A stretch of 64,000 bases of DNA from Steroidobacteraceae bacterium (GTDB lineage: Bacteria > Pseudomonadota > Gammaproteobacteria > Steroidobacterales > Steroidobacteraceae), in the NCBI GenBank assembly GCA_019634915.1, contig JAHCAN010000006.1:1-64000 (forward strand), read 5' to 3'. A program made the position numbers and the translations under genes. Positions 1 to 15,169 of the stretch are shown here, piece by piece (the stretch's first letter is position 1; each line of letters starts with the position of its first letter). The notes under the pieces were generated by a model, which did no database searches, was not told the origin of the DNA, and saw nothing but the letters and a program-made list of their open reading frames with translations.

Positions 1-4304
<4,304 letters not shown>

Positions 4305-4331
4305 CTGGATTTACCTCTGAAACTGCAACAC

Positions 4332-4388
4332 GCGCGCGTGGAAATCACGCGCGCAGCACGCTGCACCCGGCCGTCCCCGGCCGGGTGC
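4332..4388 (-). other. Two perfect hairpins in the rplL-rpoB intergenic region
   Basis: The 122-base gap between rplL and rpoB contains two inverted repeats. One has 9-bp arms (4332-4340 with 4346-4354, loop of 5). The other has 10-bp arms (4363-4372 with 4379-4388, loop of 6). Neither is followed by a T run on the minus strand, so they are not ordinary intrinsic terminators. In E. coli this interval carries an attenuator and an RNase III processing site that set the lower rpoBC expression relative to rplJL. An equivalent role here is an inference from position and folding. Confidence 0.6.
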
Positions 4389-4426
4389 GGTGCATACGCC
4401 ACGCGGCAGCACGCCGCGCATGGAGG

Positions 4427-4813
4427 TTATTTGACCTCCACCTTGGCGCCGGCTTCTTCGAGCTTCTTCTTGATTGCGTCGGAATCGGCCTTCGGAATGC
4501 CTTCCTTGACGAGCGCGGGCACGCCCTCGACCAGGTCCTTGGCTTCCTTGAGGCCGAGACCGGTGATCTCGCGGATCACCTTGATCACCGTGACCTTCTT
4601 GTCCGCCGGGTACTCCTTCAGGGTCACCGTGAACTCGGTCTGCTCCTCGGCCGGGGCCGCCGCCGCGGCGCCCGCGCCGGCAACCGCCGCCACTGCGACC
4701 GGAGCCGCGGCCGTGACGTTGAACTTCTTCTCCATGTCGGAGATGAGGTCCACCACGTCCATCACGCTCATCTTGGAAATCGCTTCGAGGATATCGTCTT
4801 TGCTAACAGCCAT
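4427..4813 (-). CDS. rplL: Ribosomal protein L7/L12
   Basis: This 128-residue acidic protein is the stalk protein of the 50S subunit that recruits translational GTPases. It has the N-terminal dimerisation segment ([20 protein letters not shown]), an Ala-rich hinge around residues 35-55 and the conserved C-terminal domain with [13 protein letters not shown]. The ATG at 4813 is preferred over the in-frame ATG two codons upstream at 4819. The AGGAG at 4826-4822 is 8 bases from the former and only 2 from the latter. It directly follows rplJ in the usual L10-L12 pair. Confidence 0.98.
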   Translation of the reverse strand: MAVSKDDILEAISKMSVMDVVDLISDMEKKFNVTAAAPVAVAAVAGAGAAAAAPAEEQTEFTVTLKEYPADKKVTVIKVIREITGLGLKEAKDLVEGVPALVKEGIPKADSDAIKKKLEEAGAKVEVK

Positions 4814-4845
4814 CGTCATGACTCCTGTGAATTTTCAATCTGCAT

Positions 4846-5379
4846 TCAGGCGCCGGCCGCCTGCTTCGCGTCCCTGACGGCCGCGAGCGTGCGCACGAGC
4901 TTCTGGTTCGGGGCCGCGATCGTGCCGACGAGCTTCTGGATCGGCGCCTTCAGCACGCCGAGAAGCATCGACAGCGCCTGATCGCGCGTCGGCATGCTCG
5001 CCACTTTCTCGATGTCCTTGCCGGGCAGCACGGGGCCGCCGAGCGACACCAGGGTCGCGACGAGCTTGTCGTTGTCCTTCGCGAAGGCCTTGATCACGCG
5101 CGCCGCGGCGCCCGGATCGTCCTTCGAGAAGGCGAGAACCAGCGGGCCCTTCAGGTGCGAGCCGATCGACTCGAACGACGTGCCTGCCACGGCCTTGCGC
5201 GCCAGCGTGTTCTTGACGACACGCATGTACACGCCCTCGGCCCTGGCTTTGGCACGCAGCTCGGTCATCTGCGTCACCGAGAGGCCGCGATACTCGGCGG
5301 CAACCACGGAAAGGGCCGAACCGGCCACCTCCGCGACTTCCGCGACGAGCGCTTTCTTGCTCTCTAGGTTAAGTGCCAT
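4846..5379 (-). CDS. rplJ: Ribosomal protein L10
   Basis: L10, 177 residues, is the base of the L7/L12 stalk and the translational repressor of its own operon. The start MALNLESKKALVAEVAE matches the family. An in-frame ATG eight codons upstream lacks this fit, while AGGAG and AGGA motifs sit just before 5379. The family signatures RGLSVTQMTELRAKAR and GPLVLAFSKDDPGAAARV are present. The C-terminal helix that binds L12 dimers is near residues 135-165. The gene is preceded by a folded leader at about 5446-5524, the expected binding site for the L10-L12 complex. Confidence 0.98.
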   Translation of the reverse strand: MALNLESKKALVAEVAEVAGSALSVVAAEYRGLSVTQMTELRAKARAEGVYMRVVKNTLARKAVAGTSFESIGSHLKGPLVLAFSKDDPGAAARVIKAFAKDNDKLVATLVSLGGPVLPGKDIEKVASMPTRDQALSMLLGVLKAPIQKLVGTIAAPNQKLVRTLAAVRDAKQAAGA

Positions 5380-5445
5380 TCCTGTCTCTCCTGGCCAGAT
5401 CACATCAACCGACGGCGATCCGCGGCCGAGGACATCCTCGAACGA

Positions 5446-5524
5446 GAGTCACCATCTGCGCAGGCACCGATTAAGGAGCGGGCCGGCGGCGCATGCCACC
5501 CGCCTCTCCGCCTGCGGTCTTCGA
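5446..5524 (-). promoter_or_regulatory. L10 leader (autoregulatory mRNA structure of rplJL)
   Basis: On the minus strand the 198-base rplA-rplJ gap contains AGACCGCAGGCGG (about 5521-5509). About 30 bases later comes CTTAATC, then GCCTGCGCAGATGGTGAC (5465-5448). GCAGGC pairs with GCCTGC, giving the long stem with an unpaired CAGAxGGTGA side that is typical of the L10 leader. In enterobacteria L10-L12 binds this RNA and represses rplJL translation. The match to the remembered E. coli leader is by eye. A covariance search with the Rfam L10_leader model would settle it. Confidence 0.8.
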
Positions 5525-5577
5525 TGGAACCGGCGCCCTGGATGCGACGCCGGGTCTCACGAATACGGAAAACTGCC

Positions 5578-6273
5578 TCAGACTCCGAGCGTCCCGGAAT
5601 CCACCGCGACACCCGGCCCCATCGTCGAGGACAGCGTGACGCGCTTCAGAAAAATGCCTTTCGACGTCGCCGGCTTCGCCTTCTGCAGGTCCTGGATCAG
5701 CGCCTGCAGGTTCTCGCGCAGCTGCTCGACCTCGAAGCTCGCCTTGCCGATCGTGCAATGCACGATGCCGGCCTTGTCGACGCGGTAGCGCACCTGGCCC
5801 GACTTGGCGTTCTTCACCGCCGTCGCCACGTCCGGCGTCACCGTGCCGACCTTCGGGTTCGGCATCAGGCCGCGCGGGCCGAGGATCTGGCCGAGCTGGC
5901 CGACGACGCGCATCGCATCGGGGCTCGCGACGACCACGTCGAAATTCAGCTCGCCGGCCTTGACCTTCTCGGCGAGGTCCTCGAGGCCGACGATGTCGGC
6001 GCCCGCGGCGCGCGCGACGTCCTGGTTCTTGCCCGACGTGAACACCGCGACGCGCACCGACTTGCCGATGCCATGCGGCATCACGGTCGAGCCGCGCACC
6101 TGCTGGTCCGACTTGGTCGCATCGATGCCGAGGTTGACCGCGGCATCGACCGATTCGTTGAACTTCGCGGTCGCGAACTCCTTGACGAGCTTCAGCGCCT
6201 CATCGAGCGGAAACTGCTTGCCGGGCGGCAGCTTTTCGGTCCAGCTCTTCACGCGTTTGGCCGTGGCGGACAT
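5578..6273 (-). CDS. rplA: Ribosomal protein L1
   Basis: L1, 231 residues, builds the L1 stalk of the 50S subunit that moves deacylated tRNA out of the E site, and in many bacteria represses rplKA translation. The family start [14 protein letters not shown] and the signature [15 protein letters not shown] are clear, as is the conserved stretch [20 protein letters not shown]. Only one base separates it from the rplK stop (TGAGATG), the usual coupled arrangement. Confidence 0.98.
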   Translation of the reverse strand: MSATAKRVKSWTEKLPPGKQFPLDEALKLVKEFATAKFNESVDAAVNLGIDATKSDQQVRGSTVMPHGIGKSVRVAVFTSGKNQDVARAAGADIVGLEDLAEKVKAGELNFDVVVASPDAMRVVGQLGQILGPRGLMPNPKVGTVTPDVATAVKNAKSGQVRYRVDKAGIVHCTIGKASFEVEQLRENLQALIQDLQKAKPATSKGIFLKRVTLSSTMGPGVAVDSGTLGV

Positions 6274-6274
6274 C

Positions 6275-6706
6275 TCAGAGCCCCTCCACGTCGACGCCCA
6301 TCGAGCGCGCGCTGCCGGCGATCGTGCGCACGGCGGCCTCGAGGCCCGCGGCGGTCAGATCGGGCTGCTTGGTCTTCGCGATCTCCTCGAGCTGCTGGCG
6401 CGAGATCTTGCCGACCTTGGTCGTGTTCGGCGTGCCGCTGCCCTTCTCGATGCCGATGCTCTTCCTGATCAGCACCGCGGCGGGCGGCGTCTTCATCACG
6501 AACGTGAAGCTGCGGTCCGAGTAGACGGTGATCACCGTCGGGATCGGCAGGCCCTTCTCGAGCTTCTGCGTCGCGGCATTGAACTGCTTGCAGAACTCCA
6601 TGATGTTGACGCCCTGCTGGCCGAGCGCGGGCCCGATCGGCGGCGACGGATTGGCCGCGCCGGCCGGCACCTGCAGCTTGATGTAGCCCTGAACCTTCTT
6701 CGCCAT
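6275..6706 (-). CDS. rplK: Ribosomal protein L11
   Basis: L11, 143 residues, binds the GTPase-associated region of 23S rRNA and is required for RelA activation and release-factor function. [30 protein letters not shown] is the canonical N-terminal domain with its proline-rich switch. The C-terminal RNA-binding domain ends [15 protein letters not shown]. The ATG at 6706 follows AAGGAG with 7-8 bases spacing, and an ATG two codons upstream is too close to it. The gene heads the rplKA pair after a 99-base gap from nusG. Confidence 0.98.
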   Translation of the reverse strand: MAKKVQGYIKLQVPAGAANPSPPIGPALGQQGVNIMEFCKQFNAATQKLEKGLPIPTVITVYSDRSFTFVMKTPPAAVLIRKSIGIEKGSGTPNTTKVGKISRQQLEEIAKTKQPDLTAAGLEAAVRTIAGSARSMGVDVEGL

Positions 6707-6805
6707 CGTCACAACTCCTTGGGTGCGAACGCCTCACGGCTCCCCATGAACCAGCATCGAAACCAGGCGGCGGGCGGCCACGCGAGCCGCCCCTGACTCG
6801 CCGCG

Positions 6806-7339
6806 CTACGCCTTCTCGACCTGCGAGAAATCCAGCTCCACCGGCGTCGAGCGGCCGAGGATCTGCACCGCCACCTGCAGGCGGTTCTTCTCGTAGTTCA
6901 CGCTCTCGACCACGCCGTTGAAATCGTTGAACGGGCCGTCGTTGACGCGCACCACCTCGCCGGGCTCGAACAGCACCTTCGGCCGCGGCTTGTCGACGCC
7001 TTCCTCGACGCGGCGCAGGATCTGGTTCGCCTCGCGATCCGAGATCGGCGCCGGCCGGTCGGAAGTGCCGCCGATGAAACCGAGGACCTTCGGCACGTCG
7101 CGCACCAGGTGCCAGGTCTCCTCGTCCATCTCCATCTGCACGAGCACGTAGCCCGGGTAGAACTTGCGCTCGCTCTTCCTCTTCTGGCCGTCGCGCATCT
7201 CGACCACTTCCTCGGTCGGCACGAGGATCTCGCCGAACTTCGACTCGAGACCGGCGCGCGCGATGCGCTCCTTGAGCGCCTTCTGCACGGTGTGCTCGAA
7301 GTTCGAGTAGGCGTGTACGACATACCAGCGCAGCGCCAC
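6806..7339 (-). CDS. nusG: Transcription termination/antitermination factor NusG
   Basis: NusG, 177 residues, links RNA polymerase to Rho and to the leading ribosome. The NGN domain starts [19 protein letters not shown] and holds [21 protein letters not shown]. The C-terminal KOW domain (about 123-150) has [22 protein letters not shown]. The start is taken as the GTG at 7339, because the frame reads upstream only into secE and a GGAG lies 6 bases before it. The secE stop lies two bases upstream, so secE and nusG form one transcription unit. Confidence 0.97.
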   Translation of the reverse strand: MALRWYVVHAYSNFEHTVQKALKERIARAGLESKFGEILVPTEEVVEMRDGQKRKSERKFYPGYVLVQMEMDEETWHLVRDVPKVLGFIGGTSDRPAPISDREANQILRRVEEGVDKPRPKVLFEPGEVVRVNDGPFNDFNGVVESVNYEKNRLQVAVQILGRSTPVELDFSQVEKA

Positions 7340-7341
7340 GG

Positions 7342-7722
7342 TCAGCTCCCCTGCCCGGTCAGGGCGCGTGTCAGCCAGGCGAGCACGATGTCGAGCACCC
7401 AGAAGAACAGGCTCGCGACCGCGACGAACACGAACACGACGCCGGTCACTTTCAGCGTCTCCTCGCGCGTTGGCCAGAAGACCTTGCGCAACTCGATGCG
7501 CGAGTCGAGCGTGAACTGCCACAGCTCGCGGCCCTGCGTCGAGGTCGCGAACACGATCGCCGCGAGCACGACGCCGCCGCCCATCGCAAGCCAGCGCTGG
7601 TACGCGGGCTGCGCCGCGAGCGCGTAGAACGCCACGATGCCCGCGAGGACGAGGGTGACCGAGGTCACCAGCTTCGCGGTATCCAGCGTGCCGGCACCTG
7701 ATTGTTTGACTGCTTCGTTCAT
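7342..7722 (-). CDS. secE: Preprotein translocase subunit SecE
   Basis: SecE, 126 residues, is the clamp subunit of the SecYEG channel in the inner membrane. Like other gammaproteobacterial SecE it has three predicted membrane helices (about residues 15-35, 40-60 and 95-118). The conserved amphipathic segment before the last helix reads [20 protein letters not shown]. It sits between tRNA-Trp and nusG, the classical arrangement. Confidence 0.97.
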   Translation of the reverse strand: MNEAVKQSGAGTLDTAKLVTSVTLVLAGIVAFYALAAQPAYQRWLAMGGGVVLAAIVFATSTQGRELWQFTLDSRIELRKVFWPTREETLKVTGVVFVFVAVASLFFWVLDIVLAWLTRALTGQGS

Positions 7723-7735
7723 TGGACTTCAGTAG

Positions 7736-7811
7736 TGGCAGGCCAGGAGGGAATCGAACCCCCAACCTGCGGTTTTGGAGACCGCCGCTCTGCCAATTGA
7801 GCTACTGGCCT
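7736..7811 (-). tRNA. trpT: tRNA-Trp (anticodon CCA)
   Basis: A complete 76-base cloverleaf on the minus strand. It has a 7-bp acceptor stem (AGGCCAG with CTGGCCT), D arm with GCTC/GAGC, anticodon loop CTCCAAA with anticodon CCA, T loop TTCGATT, discriminator G and encoded CCA. It lies between tuf and secE, as in the conserved tufB-trpT-secE cluster. Confidence 0.97.
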
Positions 7812-7839
7812 GTATTGAATCGTCTCGTCTGCCGCCTGC

Positions 7840-9030
7840 CTACTTGAGTATCTTCGCGACGACGCCGGCGCCGACCGTGCGTCCGCCCTCGCGGATCGCG
7901 AAGCGCAGACCCTCTTCCATCGCGATCGGCTGGATCAGCGCCACCGTGATCGAGATGTTGTCGCCCGGCATCACCATCTCCGTGCCCTTCGGCAGCTCGA
8001 TGCTGCCCGTCACGTCCGTCGTCCGGAAGTAGAACTGCGGACGGTAGCCGTTGAAGAACGGGGTGTGACGGCCGCCTTCGTCCTTCGACAGCACGTAGAT
8101 CTCCGCCGTGAACTTGGTGTGCGGGGTGATGCTGCCCGGCTTCGCCAGCACCTGGCCGCGCTCCACTTCTTCACGCTTGGTGCCTCGCAGCAGGATGCCC
8201 ACGTTGTCACCCGCCTGCCCCTGGTCCAGCAGCTTGCGGAACATTTCGACGCCCGTGCACACGGTCTTCAGCGTCGGCTTCAGGCCGACGATTTCGATTT
8301 CTTCGCCGACCTTGATCACGCCGCGCTCCACCCGGCCCGTCACCACCGTGCCGCGGCCCGAGATCGAGAACACGTCTTCCACCGGCATCAGGAACGTGCC
8401 GTCCAACGCGCGCTTCGGCTCCGGGATGTAGCTGTCCAGCGCTTCGGCCAGCTTGAGGATCGCGCCTTCGCCCAGTTCGCCCTTGTCGCCTTCCAGCGCT
8501 TTCAGCGCCGAACCGATCACGATCGGGGTGTCGTCGCCCGGGAATTCGTATTTCGACAGCAGTTCGCGGACTTCCATTTCCACCAGGTCCAGCAGTTCCT
8601 TGTCATCGACCATGTCCGCCTTGTTCATGAACACGATGATGTAGGGCACGCCCACCTGGCGCGCCAGCAGGATGTGCTCGCGCGTCTGCGGCATCGGGCC
8701 GTCGGCCGCCGATACCACCAGGATTGCGCCGTCCATCTGCGCAGCACCCGTGATCATGTTCTTCACGTAGTCGGCGTGGCCCGGGCAGTCCACGTGCGCG
8801 TAGTGGCGGTTCGCCGTCTCGTATTCCACGTGCGCCGTGTTGATCGTGATCCCGCGCGCTTTCTCTTCCGGCGCCGCGTCAATCTGGTCGTAGCCCTTCG
8901 CCTCGCCGCCGAACTTCGTCGACAGCACCGTCGTGATCGCCGCCGTCAACGTCGTCTTCCCGTGGTCCACGTGGCCAATCGTCCCCACGTTCACGTGCGG
9001 CTTGCTGCGCTCAAACTTTTCCTTCGACAC
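7840..9030 (-). CDS. tuf: Elongation factor Tu
   Basis: EF-Tu, 396 residues, carries aminoacyl-tRNA to the ribosome as a GTPase. G1 is GHVDHGKT (18-25), G3 is DCPGHADY and G4 is NKADMVDD. The switch I segment with [12 protein letters not shown] and the C-terminal domain ending VAKILK are intact. The gene is flanked by tRNA-Thr and tRNA-Trp and is therefore the tufB-type copy. A tufA copy near rpsG/fusA would be expected elsewhere in the genome but is not visible here. Confidence 0.99.
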   Translation of the reverse strand: MSKEKFERSKPHVNVGTIGHVDHGKTTLTAAITTVLSTKFGGEAKGYDQIDAAPEEKARGITINTAHVEYETANRHYAHVDCPGHADYVKNMITGAAQMDGAILVVSAADGPMPQTREHILLARQVGVPYIIVFMNKADMVDDKELLDLVEMEVRELLSKYEFPGDDTPIVIGSALKALEGDKGELGEGAILKLAEALDSYIPEPKRALDGTFLMPVEDVFSISGRGTVVTGRVERGVIKVGEEIEIVGLKPTLKTVCTGVEMFRKLLDQGQAGDNVGILLRGTKREEVERGQVLAKPGSITPHTKFTAEIYVLSKDEGGRHTPFFNGYRPQFYFRTTDVTGSIELPKGTEMVMPGDNISITVALIQPIAMEEGLRFAIREGGRTVGAGVVAKILK

Positions 9031-9084
9031 GGCGGTCTTCCTCTTGGCTGGCTGTACGCTGTACGCTGTTCGTTGATCGCTGTC

Positions 9085-9160
9085 TGGAGCTCACGACCGG
9101 GATCGAACCGGTGACCTCGTCCTTACCAAGGACGTGCTCTACCAACTGAGCTACGTGAGC
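9085..9160 (-). tRNA. tRNA-Thr (anticodon GGT)
   Basis: A 76-base cloverleaf: acceptor GCTCACG with CGTGAGC, D arm AGCTCAGTTGGTAGAGC, anticodon stem-loop CGTCC-TTGGTAA-GGACG with anticodon GGT, T loop TTCGATC, discriminator T and encoded CCA. It is the last tRNA before tuf and is presumably cotranscribed with it. Confidence 0.97.
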
Positions 9161-9173
9161 ATGGACCGGCATA

Positions 9174-9247
<74 letters not shown>

Positions 9248-9290
9248 GCTGATGGTCCGCCCTGCCCGCTTTCCGCCAGTCCCGCTCGGC

Positions 9291-9376
9291 TGGTGGAGGG
9301 GGTAGGATTCGAACCTACGAAGGCGTAAGCCGGCAGATTTACAGTCTGCTCCCGTTGGCCGCTTGGGTACCCCTCC
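9291..9376 (-). tRNA. tRNA-Tyr (anticodon GTA)
   Basis: An 86-base class II tRNA with long variable arm. Acceptor is GGAGGGG with CCCCTCC, anticodon stem-loop CAGA-CTGTAAA-TCTG with anticodon GTA, T loop TTCGAAT, discriminator A and encoded CCA. It is the first gene of the tRNA-tuf unit and starts about 19 bases downstream of the -10 element at 9400-9395. Confidence 0.97.
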
Positions 9377-9394
9377 GCGAAAAACGAGCCGCGT

Positions 9395-9423
9395 ATTCTC
9401 GTTTCCGGCTGGCGGCATGTCAA
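9395..9423 (-). promoter_or_regulatory. Sigma-70 promoter of the tRNA-Tyr-Gly-Thr-tuf unit
   Basis: On the minus strand a perfect -35 (TTGACA, 9423-9418), a 17-base spacer and GAGAAT (9400-9395, 4 of 6 to TATAAT) are followed by the GC-rich segment ACGCGGC. A GC-rich discriminator at this place is the known mark of stable-RNA promoters under stringent control. It is the only convincing promoter upstream of tRNA-Tyr. Confidence 0.8.
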
Positions 9424-9501
9424 TGCAGTTGGCGCGCCTCTTGCTAAGAATCCTTGCCGCGGCGCACCCCCCGCAGGGGCCCCGCCCGCACGGGAGGCGT
9501 A

Positions 9502-10479
9502 CTAAAGGAGTGGCGCAGCGAGATCGTGGACGATTCTCGCCGCCAGGCGCGCGGTACGCCCGTCCGGATCGAGGCGCGGGCACAGCTCCGCCACCTCCGC
9601 GAGCACCACTTTCGAGCCCGGCGAGCCGTGGCCTGCCCGTTCGAGCAGGTATTTGAGCATCGCCAGCGCGAAATCGGGCGCGATGCCGCGCGCGGCGGGT
9701 GCGCTGACGCCGGGCGCGGCCGCGGCCGGGAAGGCATCGAGGCACACGGTGACCTGCAGCGCGCCGACCGTCGCGACGAACTCGTCGATCGCCCGGGTGA
9801 CCGCCTCCCAGCGCGGCCAGACGAGTTCCTCGTCGAGCAGCCAGCGCGTGCCACAGTCCTGCGCGGCGCGAAACAGTGCCGGCGTATTCGCCGCGCGGGC
9901 GATGCCGAGGCACAGGTAGCGAAACGGCAGGCCGCGCGCGGCGAGCGCGTCGTGGATCTGCCGGAACGGCGTCCCGGAAGTCGCCGCCGGCCCGCCCCGC
10001 AGGTCGAAATGCGCATCGATATTGACGATGCCGAAGCCCGGCAGGCGCCCGTCGCGCCCGAGCGCCGCCGCGGTGCCCTGGAACGAGCCCCAGGCGATTT
10101 CGTGTCCGCCACCGCCCAGCAGCGGGAAATGGCCCGCTGCGAGCAGCGCCTCGACGCGCGCGCCGAGCGCGCGCTGCGCGCCCTCGAGGTCCTCGCCCGG
10201 GCAGGCCACGTCGCCGGCGTCGTAGAGCGGAATGCCGCGCGTGCCGTGCCAGGCGAGCGGCGCGAGAGCGCGGCGCAGCGCCCGCGGGCCCTCGGCGGCA
10301 CCGGTGCGGCCCTGGTTGCGCCGCACCCCCTCGTCCGACGCAAAGCCGAGCAGCGCGACGCCGGGCGGCCCGGCCGCGAGCGGCTGCACGACCTGGTGCC
10401 AGCGGCGGCCGGCTTCGCCGTCCTCCGCGTCAACCCGCCCCTGCCACTCGGGCGCCAGACCCTGCCCGGGGCCGCTCAT
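9502..10479 (-). CDS. hutG: Formimidoylglutamase HutG (arginase family)
   Basis: A 325-residue protein of the arginase/ureohydrolase fold that hydrolyses N-formimino-glutamate to glutamate and formamide, the last step of this histidine route. Visible metal motifs are GGGGHE (122-127) and NIDAHFD (153-159). The third motif reads VCLDAFPAAAAPGVSAP (from 245): Cys246 stands where arginases usually have the bridging Asp of SxDxD, while Asp248 is kept. The start overlaps the hutI stop (ATGA), and a longer reading upstream runs inside hutI, so 10479 was chosen. It is the last gene of hutU-hutI-hutG. Confidence 0.9.
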   Translation of the reverse strand: MSGPGQGLAPEWQGRVDAEDGEAGRRWHQVVQPLAAGPPGVALLGFASDEGVRRNQGRTGAAEGPRALRRALAPLAWHGTRGIPLYDAGDVACPGEDLEGAQRALGARVEALLAAGHFPLLGGGGHEIAWGSFQGTAAALGRDGRLPGFGIVNIDAHFDLRGGPAATSGTPFRQIHDALAARGLPFRYLCLGIARAANTPALFRAAQDCGTRWLLDEELVWPRWEAVTRAIDEFVATVGALQVTVCLDAFPAAAAPGVSAPAARGIAPDFALAMLKYLLERAGHGSPGSKVVLAEVAELCPRLDPDGRTARLAARIVHDLAAPLL

Positions 10480-11713
10480 GGCAGCGTGCCTCGCGCGAGC
10501 CGGCCGCGGCGGATCACGGCGCGGCAGCGGTTGAGCCCCGTCCAGTAGCTGAGCTCGTGCGGCGCGGCCAGATCCCAGACGACGAATTCGGCGTCGGCGC
10601 CGGCCTCGAGCGCACCGCGCGCCGGCGCGAGCCCGAGTGCGCGCGCCGCGTGGCAGGTCACGCCCGCGAGCGCTTCCTCGGCGGCAAGGCCGAACAGCCG
10701 GCAGGCCATGTTCATCGCCAGCAGCAGCGACGCGCACGGCGAGGTACCCGGATTGCAGTCGGTCGCGACCGCGAGCGGCACGCCGGCCGCGCGCAGCAGC
10801 CCGACCGGCGGCGGCTGCGTCTGGCCGAGCGTGTAGTACGCCACCGGCAGCAATACCGCGACGCTGCCCGCCTGCGCCATGCGCGCCGCATCGGCGGCGT
10901 CCAGCACTTCGAGGTGATCGCAGGACAGCGCCGCGAACTGCGCCGCGACCCCGATACCGCCGACGTCGGCGAACTGGCCGGCGTGCATCTTCACCGGCAG
11001 CTCGAGCGCGCGCGCGGCTTCGAACAGCGTGCGCGCATCCGCCGCGCTGAACGCGCCGCGGTCGCAGTAGATGTCGACCGCGTCGACGAGGCCGCGCCGT
11101 GCGAGCTCGGGCAGCCACTCGCGCGCGAGCACGCGCAGGTATTCGGCGCCGCGCCCGGCGAATTCCGGCGGCACGGCATGCGCGGCGAGATAAGTGGTGC
11201 GCACGTCGACGTCGTGCCGGCGGCCGAGCTCGCGCGCGACCCGCAGCATGCGGGCCTCGTCCTCGAGCGTGAGGCCATAGCCCGATTTGACCTCGATCGC
11301 GGTGACGCCCTCGCGCAGCAGCGCGCGCAGGCGCGGCTCGGCGGCATCGAGCAGGGCCGCCTCGCCGGCCGCGCGCGTCGCGCGCACCGTCGAGAGGATC
11401 CCGCCGCCGCGACGGGCGATCTCTTCATAGGACACGCCGCGCTGGCGCTCGGCAAATTCTTCGGCCCGGTCGCCCGCGAACACGAGGTGCGTGTGACAGT
11501 CGATCAGCGCCGGCGTGACCAGCCGCCCGCCGAGATCGTGCACGGCCGCGCAGCGGGCGCGTAGCCCGGGCGCGAGTTGCGCCTCCTCGCCGAGCCACTC
11601 GATGCGTTCGCCGACCGTGACCAGCGCATCGGCGTGCACGCTCGCGGCCGTCGCGACCGTCGTGCAGGGCACGATCCGCGCGTTGCGCCACAAGGCGGCC
11701 GGCAGCGCCATGC

Positions 11714-11717
<4 letters not shown>
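10476..11717 (-). CDS. hutI: Imidazolonepropionase HutI
   Basis: A 413-residue amidohydrolase-superfamily enzyme that opens the imidazolone ring to give N-formimino-glutamate. The metal site starts with the HxH motif in [14 protein letters not shown] (His75, His77). The family stretches [20 protein letters not shown]-like [12 protein letters not shown] and [11 protein letters not shown] are present, and [10 protein letters not shown] near the C-terminus carries the metal Asp. The start is the ATG at 11717, which overlaps the hutU stop by ATGA. A second ATG at 11711 is possible. Confidence 0.96.
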
Positions 11718-13374
<1,657 letters not shown>

Positions 13375-13375
<1 letters not shown>

Positions 13376-13779
13376 CAGCGCTCGATGTCGCCGAGCGCCT
13401 TGCGGATGCGGGCCGCGATCGCCGGTGTCGTGAGAAAATCGAGGTCCACCATCGACAGCTCGTCGACGAGCGCGCGCACGACGAGCGTGGCGGGCGCGCC
13501 GGCCTGCTCGACCTGGTAGGTCCACTGCCCCGCCTTGTCGGTCGGCAGTGCCTCGATCTCGCGCGCGAGCCGCTCGGCATCGGCGCGGCCGAAGCCGCTG
13601 CCGAAGAGCCGCGCGACGCGGCGCAACGTCTTCGCGCAGTCCTCGAGCTCGATATCGACGGTGACCCGCTCCGTGGCTCCGGCCGGCGCGGCCTGGGCGC
13701 GCGCGCGCGGCGGCACCGCGATCGCGATGATCAGCACGCCGGCGAGCAGGCCCAGCAGCGCGATGCGGCGGCAGGTCAT
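13375..13779 (-). CDS. Small secreted protein of unknown function, coupled to hutU
   Basis: A 134-residue protein I do not recognise. It begins [22 protein letters not shown] and has a clear signal peptide ending near ARAQA (about residue 33). The mature part is about 100 residues with [21 protein letters not shown] and a C-terminal helix [14 protein letters not shown]. The start is supported by AAGGA seven bases upstream of 13779. It lies 20 bases after the SRPBCC gene and overlaps hutU by one base, so it is in the same operon. A role in histidine metabolism is not shown. Confidence 0.7.
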
Positions 13780-13799
13780 GTCCCCGTCCTTTTCATGGC

Positions 13800-14342
13800 T
13801 CACTCCTTGCGCCCGACGTGGGCGGCGAAGCGCTGCAGCTGCGCGCCGAGCACCGAGTCGACGAGCTTCGACAGCTCGACCGCGTCGGTCGTGAAGCCGC
13901 CGTAGACACGATAGGTCAGCGTGACGTGCGCGCCGAAGGGCCGCGGCGCGAAGCCGAACGACAGCACGCCGGTGACGGCCATCTGCTGCAGCGGCCCGAG
14001 CGCCGACGACAGGCGCAGCATCTGGCCCGGGTCGGCGTAGATCACCGTGCCGTGGCTGACGCTGCCGCCGCCGTCCATCTGCTCGCAGAAGCAGCCGCCG
14101 GCGCGCGGATCGAGCGTGAGGCGCGCGGCATCGCCGCCGAAGGTGTGTTCGCTGTCCCACCAGTTGGCCGGACCCTGGGTGAGCGCCCGGTAGGCCACCG
14201 CCGGCGAGACCGTGACGTCGACCTCGGTGACGATCGTGAAGCCGGTTTCGGCCGCCGCGACGACGGTCGCCTGTGCGACGGCGGCCGCGAACGCCAGCGG
14301 GAGCGCGACCAGCGCCGCGATGATGAGTCTGCCCTGTCTCAT
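13800..14342 (-). CDS. Secreted SRPBCC (START-like) family protein
   Basis: A 180-residue protein with an N-terminal signal peptide (MRQGRLIIAALVALPLAFAAAVAQA). The domain resembles polyketide-cyclase/AHSA1-type SRPBCC folds: an early strand VTEVDVTVSPAVAYRALTQGPANWWDSEHTF, then LTLDPRAGGCFCEQMDGGG and a long C-terminal helix. Such folds bind hydrophobic ligands; the ligand is unknown. The start overlaps the rluB stop (TAATG), linking it to the rluB-hut run. The export signal is uncommon for this fold but has parallels. Confidence 0.75.
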   Translation of the reverse strand: MRQGRLIIAALVALPLAFAAAVAQATVVAAAETGFTIVTEVDVTVSPAVAYRALTQGPANWWDSEHTFGGDAARLTLDPRAGGCFCEQMDGGGSVSHGTVIYADPGQMLRLSSALGPLQQMAVTGVLSFGFAPRPFGAHVTLTYRVYGGFTTDAVELSKLVDSVLGAQLQRFAAHVGRKE

Positions 14343-15106
14343 TACGCCCTCCCCGCGGCAGCCGCCGCGACCAGCGCGTCGACGGCCCGCGGCTCGAGCC
14401 AGCGCGCGGTGCCGGGACGCATGTCCTGCGGCAAGCTTACAGGACCGTAGCGCACCCGCATCAAGCGGCTGACCTCAAAGCCCACTGCCATCCACAGGCG
14501 CCGCACCTCCCGGTTGCGGCCTTCGCGCAACACCACCCGGAACCAGTCGTGGCTGGCAGTGCGAGCGCCGCGCTCGATGCGATCGAAGCGCGCGAGGCCG
14601 TCCTCGAGCCGCACGCCGCGGCGCAGCCGCTCGAGCGTGGCCTCGTCCGGCTCGCCGCGCACGCGCACGAGGTACTCCCGCTCGACTTCGCCCGACGGGT
14701 GCATCAGCCGGTGCGCGAGCTCCCCGTCGGTCGTGAAGAGCAGCAGCCCGGTCGTGTTGACGTCGAGGCGCCCGACCACGATCCAGCGCCCCGAGCGGGG
14801 CGGCGGCAGGCGCTCGAACACGGTGGGCCGTTGCTGCGGATCCTGTCTCGTGGTCACCTCGCCGGCCGGCTTGTGATAAATAAGCACCTCGCGCCCGGCC
14901 TGTCGTGGCGCGAGGTCGACCGGGCGCCCGTCGAGCGTGATCACGGCATCGTGGCTTGCGCGCTCGCCGAGCGTCGCGGTGCGGCCGTCGACGGCGACGC
15001 GACCGGCGCGGATCCACGCCTCGATCGCGCGGCGCGAGCCGAGGCCGGCGGCGGCGAGCAGTTTCTGCAGGCGTTCAGGGGATGACACGGCCACCATCAT
15101 AATCAT
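14342..15106 (-). CDS. rluB: rRNA pseudouridine synthase of the RsuA/RluB family
   Basis: A 254-residue protein with an N-terminal S4 RNA-binding domain (about 9-55, ERLQKLLAAAGLGSRRAIEAWI) and a pseudouridine synthase domain. The catalytic Asp is in GRLDVNTTGLLLFTTDGEL (Asp115). The closing motifs LREGRNREVRRLW and RVRYGPVSLP are typical of RluB/RluE/RsuA; RluB modifies U2605 of 23S rRNA. Which of the paralogues it equals cannot be fixed by eye, and RluB is the best fit. No strong ribosome binding site is seen, so ATGs at 15106, 15100 or 15097 are all possible starts. Confidence 0.85.
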   Translation of the reverse strand: MIMMVAVSSPERLQKLLAAAGLGSRRAIEAWIRAGRVAVDGRTATLGERASHDAVITLDGRPVDLAPRQAGREVLIYHKPAGEVTTRQDPQQRPTVFERLPPPRSGRWIVVGRLDVNTTGLLLFTTDGELAHRLMHPSGEVEREYLVRVRGEPDEATLERLRRGVRLEDGLARFDRIERGARTASHDWFRVVLREGRNREVRRLWMAVGFEVSRLMRVRYGPVSLPQDMRPGTARWLEPRAVDALVAAAAAGRA

Positions 15107-15169
15107 TGGTTATCTGGACAGGTCTCGCCGGCAGCGATGCTGCCCACTCACCGGAGTTAGAGTGCCAAC

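Noticed and set aside
10480-11118. Long upstream extension of the hutG frame
   Set aside because: The extension lies wholly inside hutI and does not resemble the family. The ATG at 10479 overlapping the hutI stop gives the normal length.
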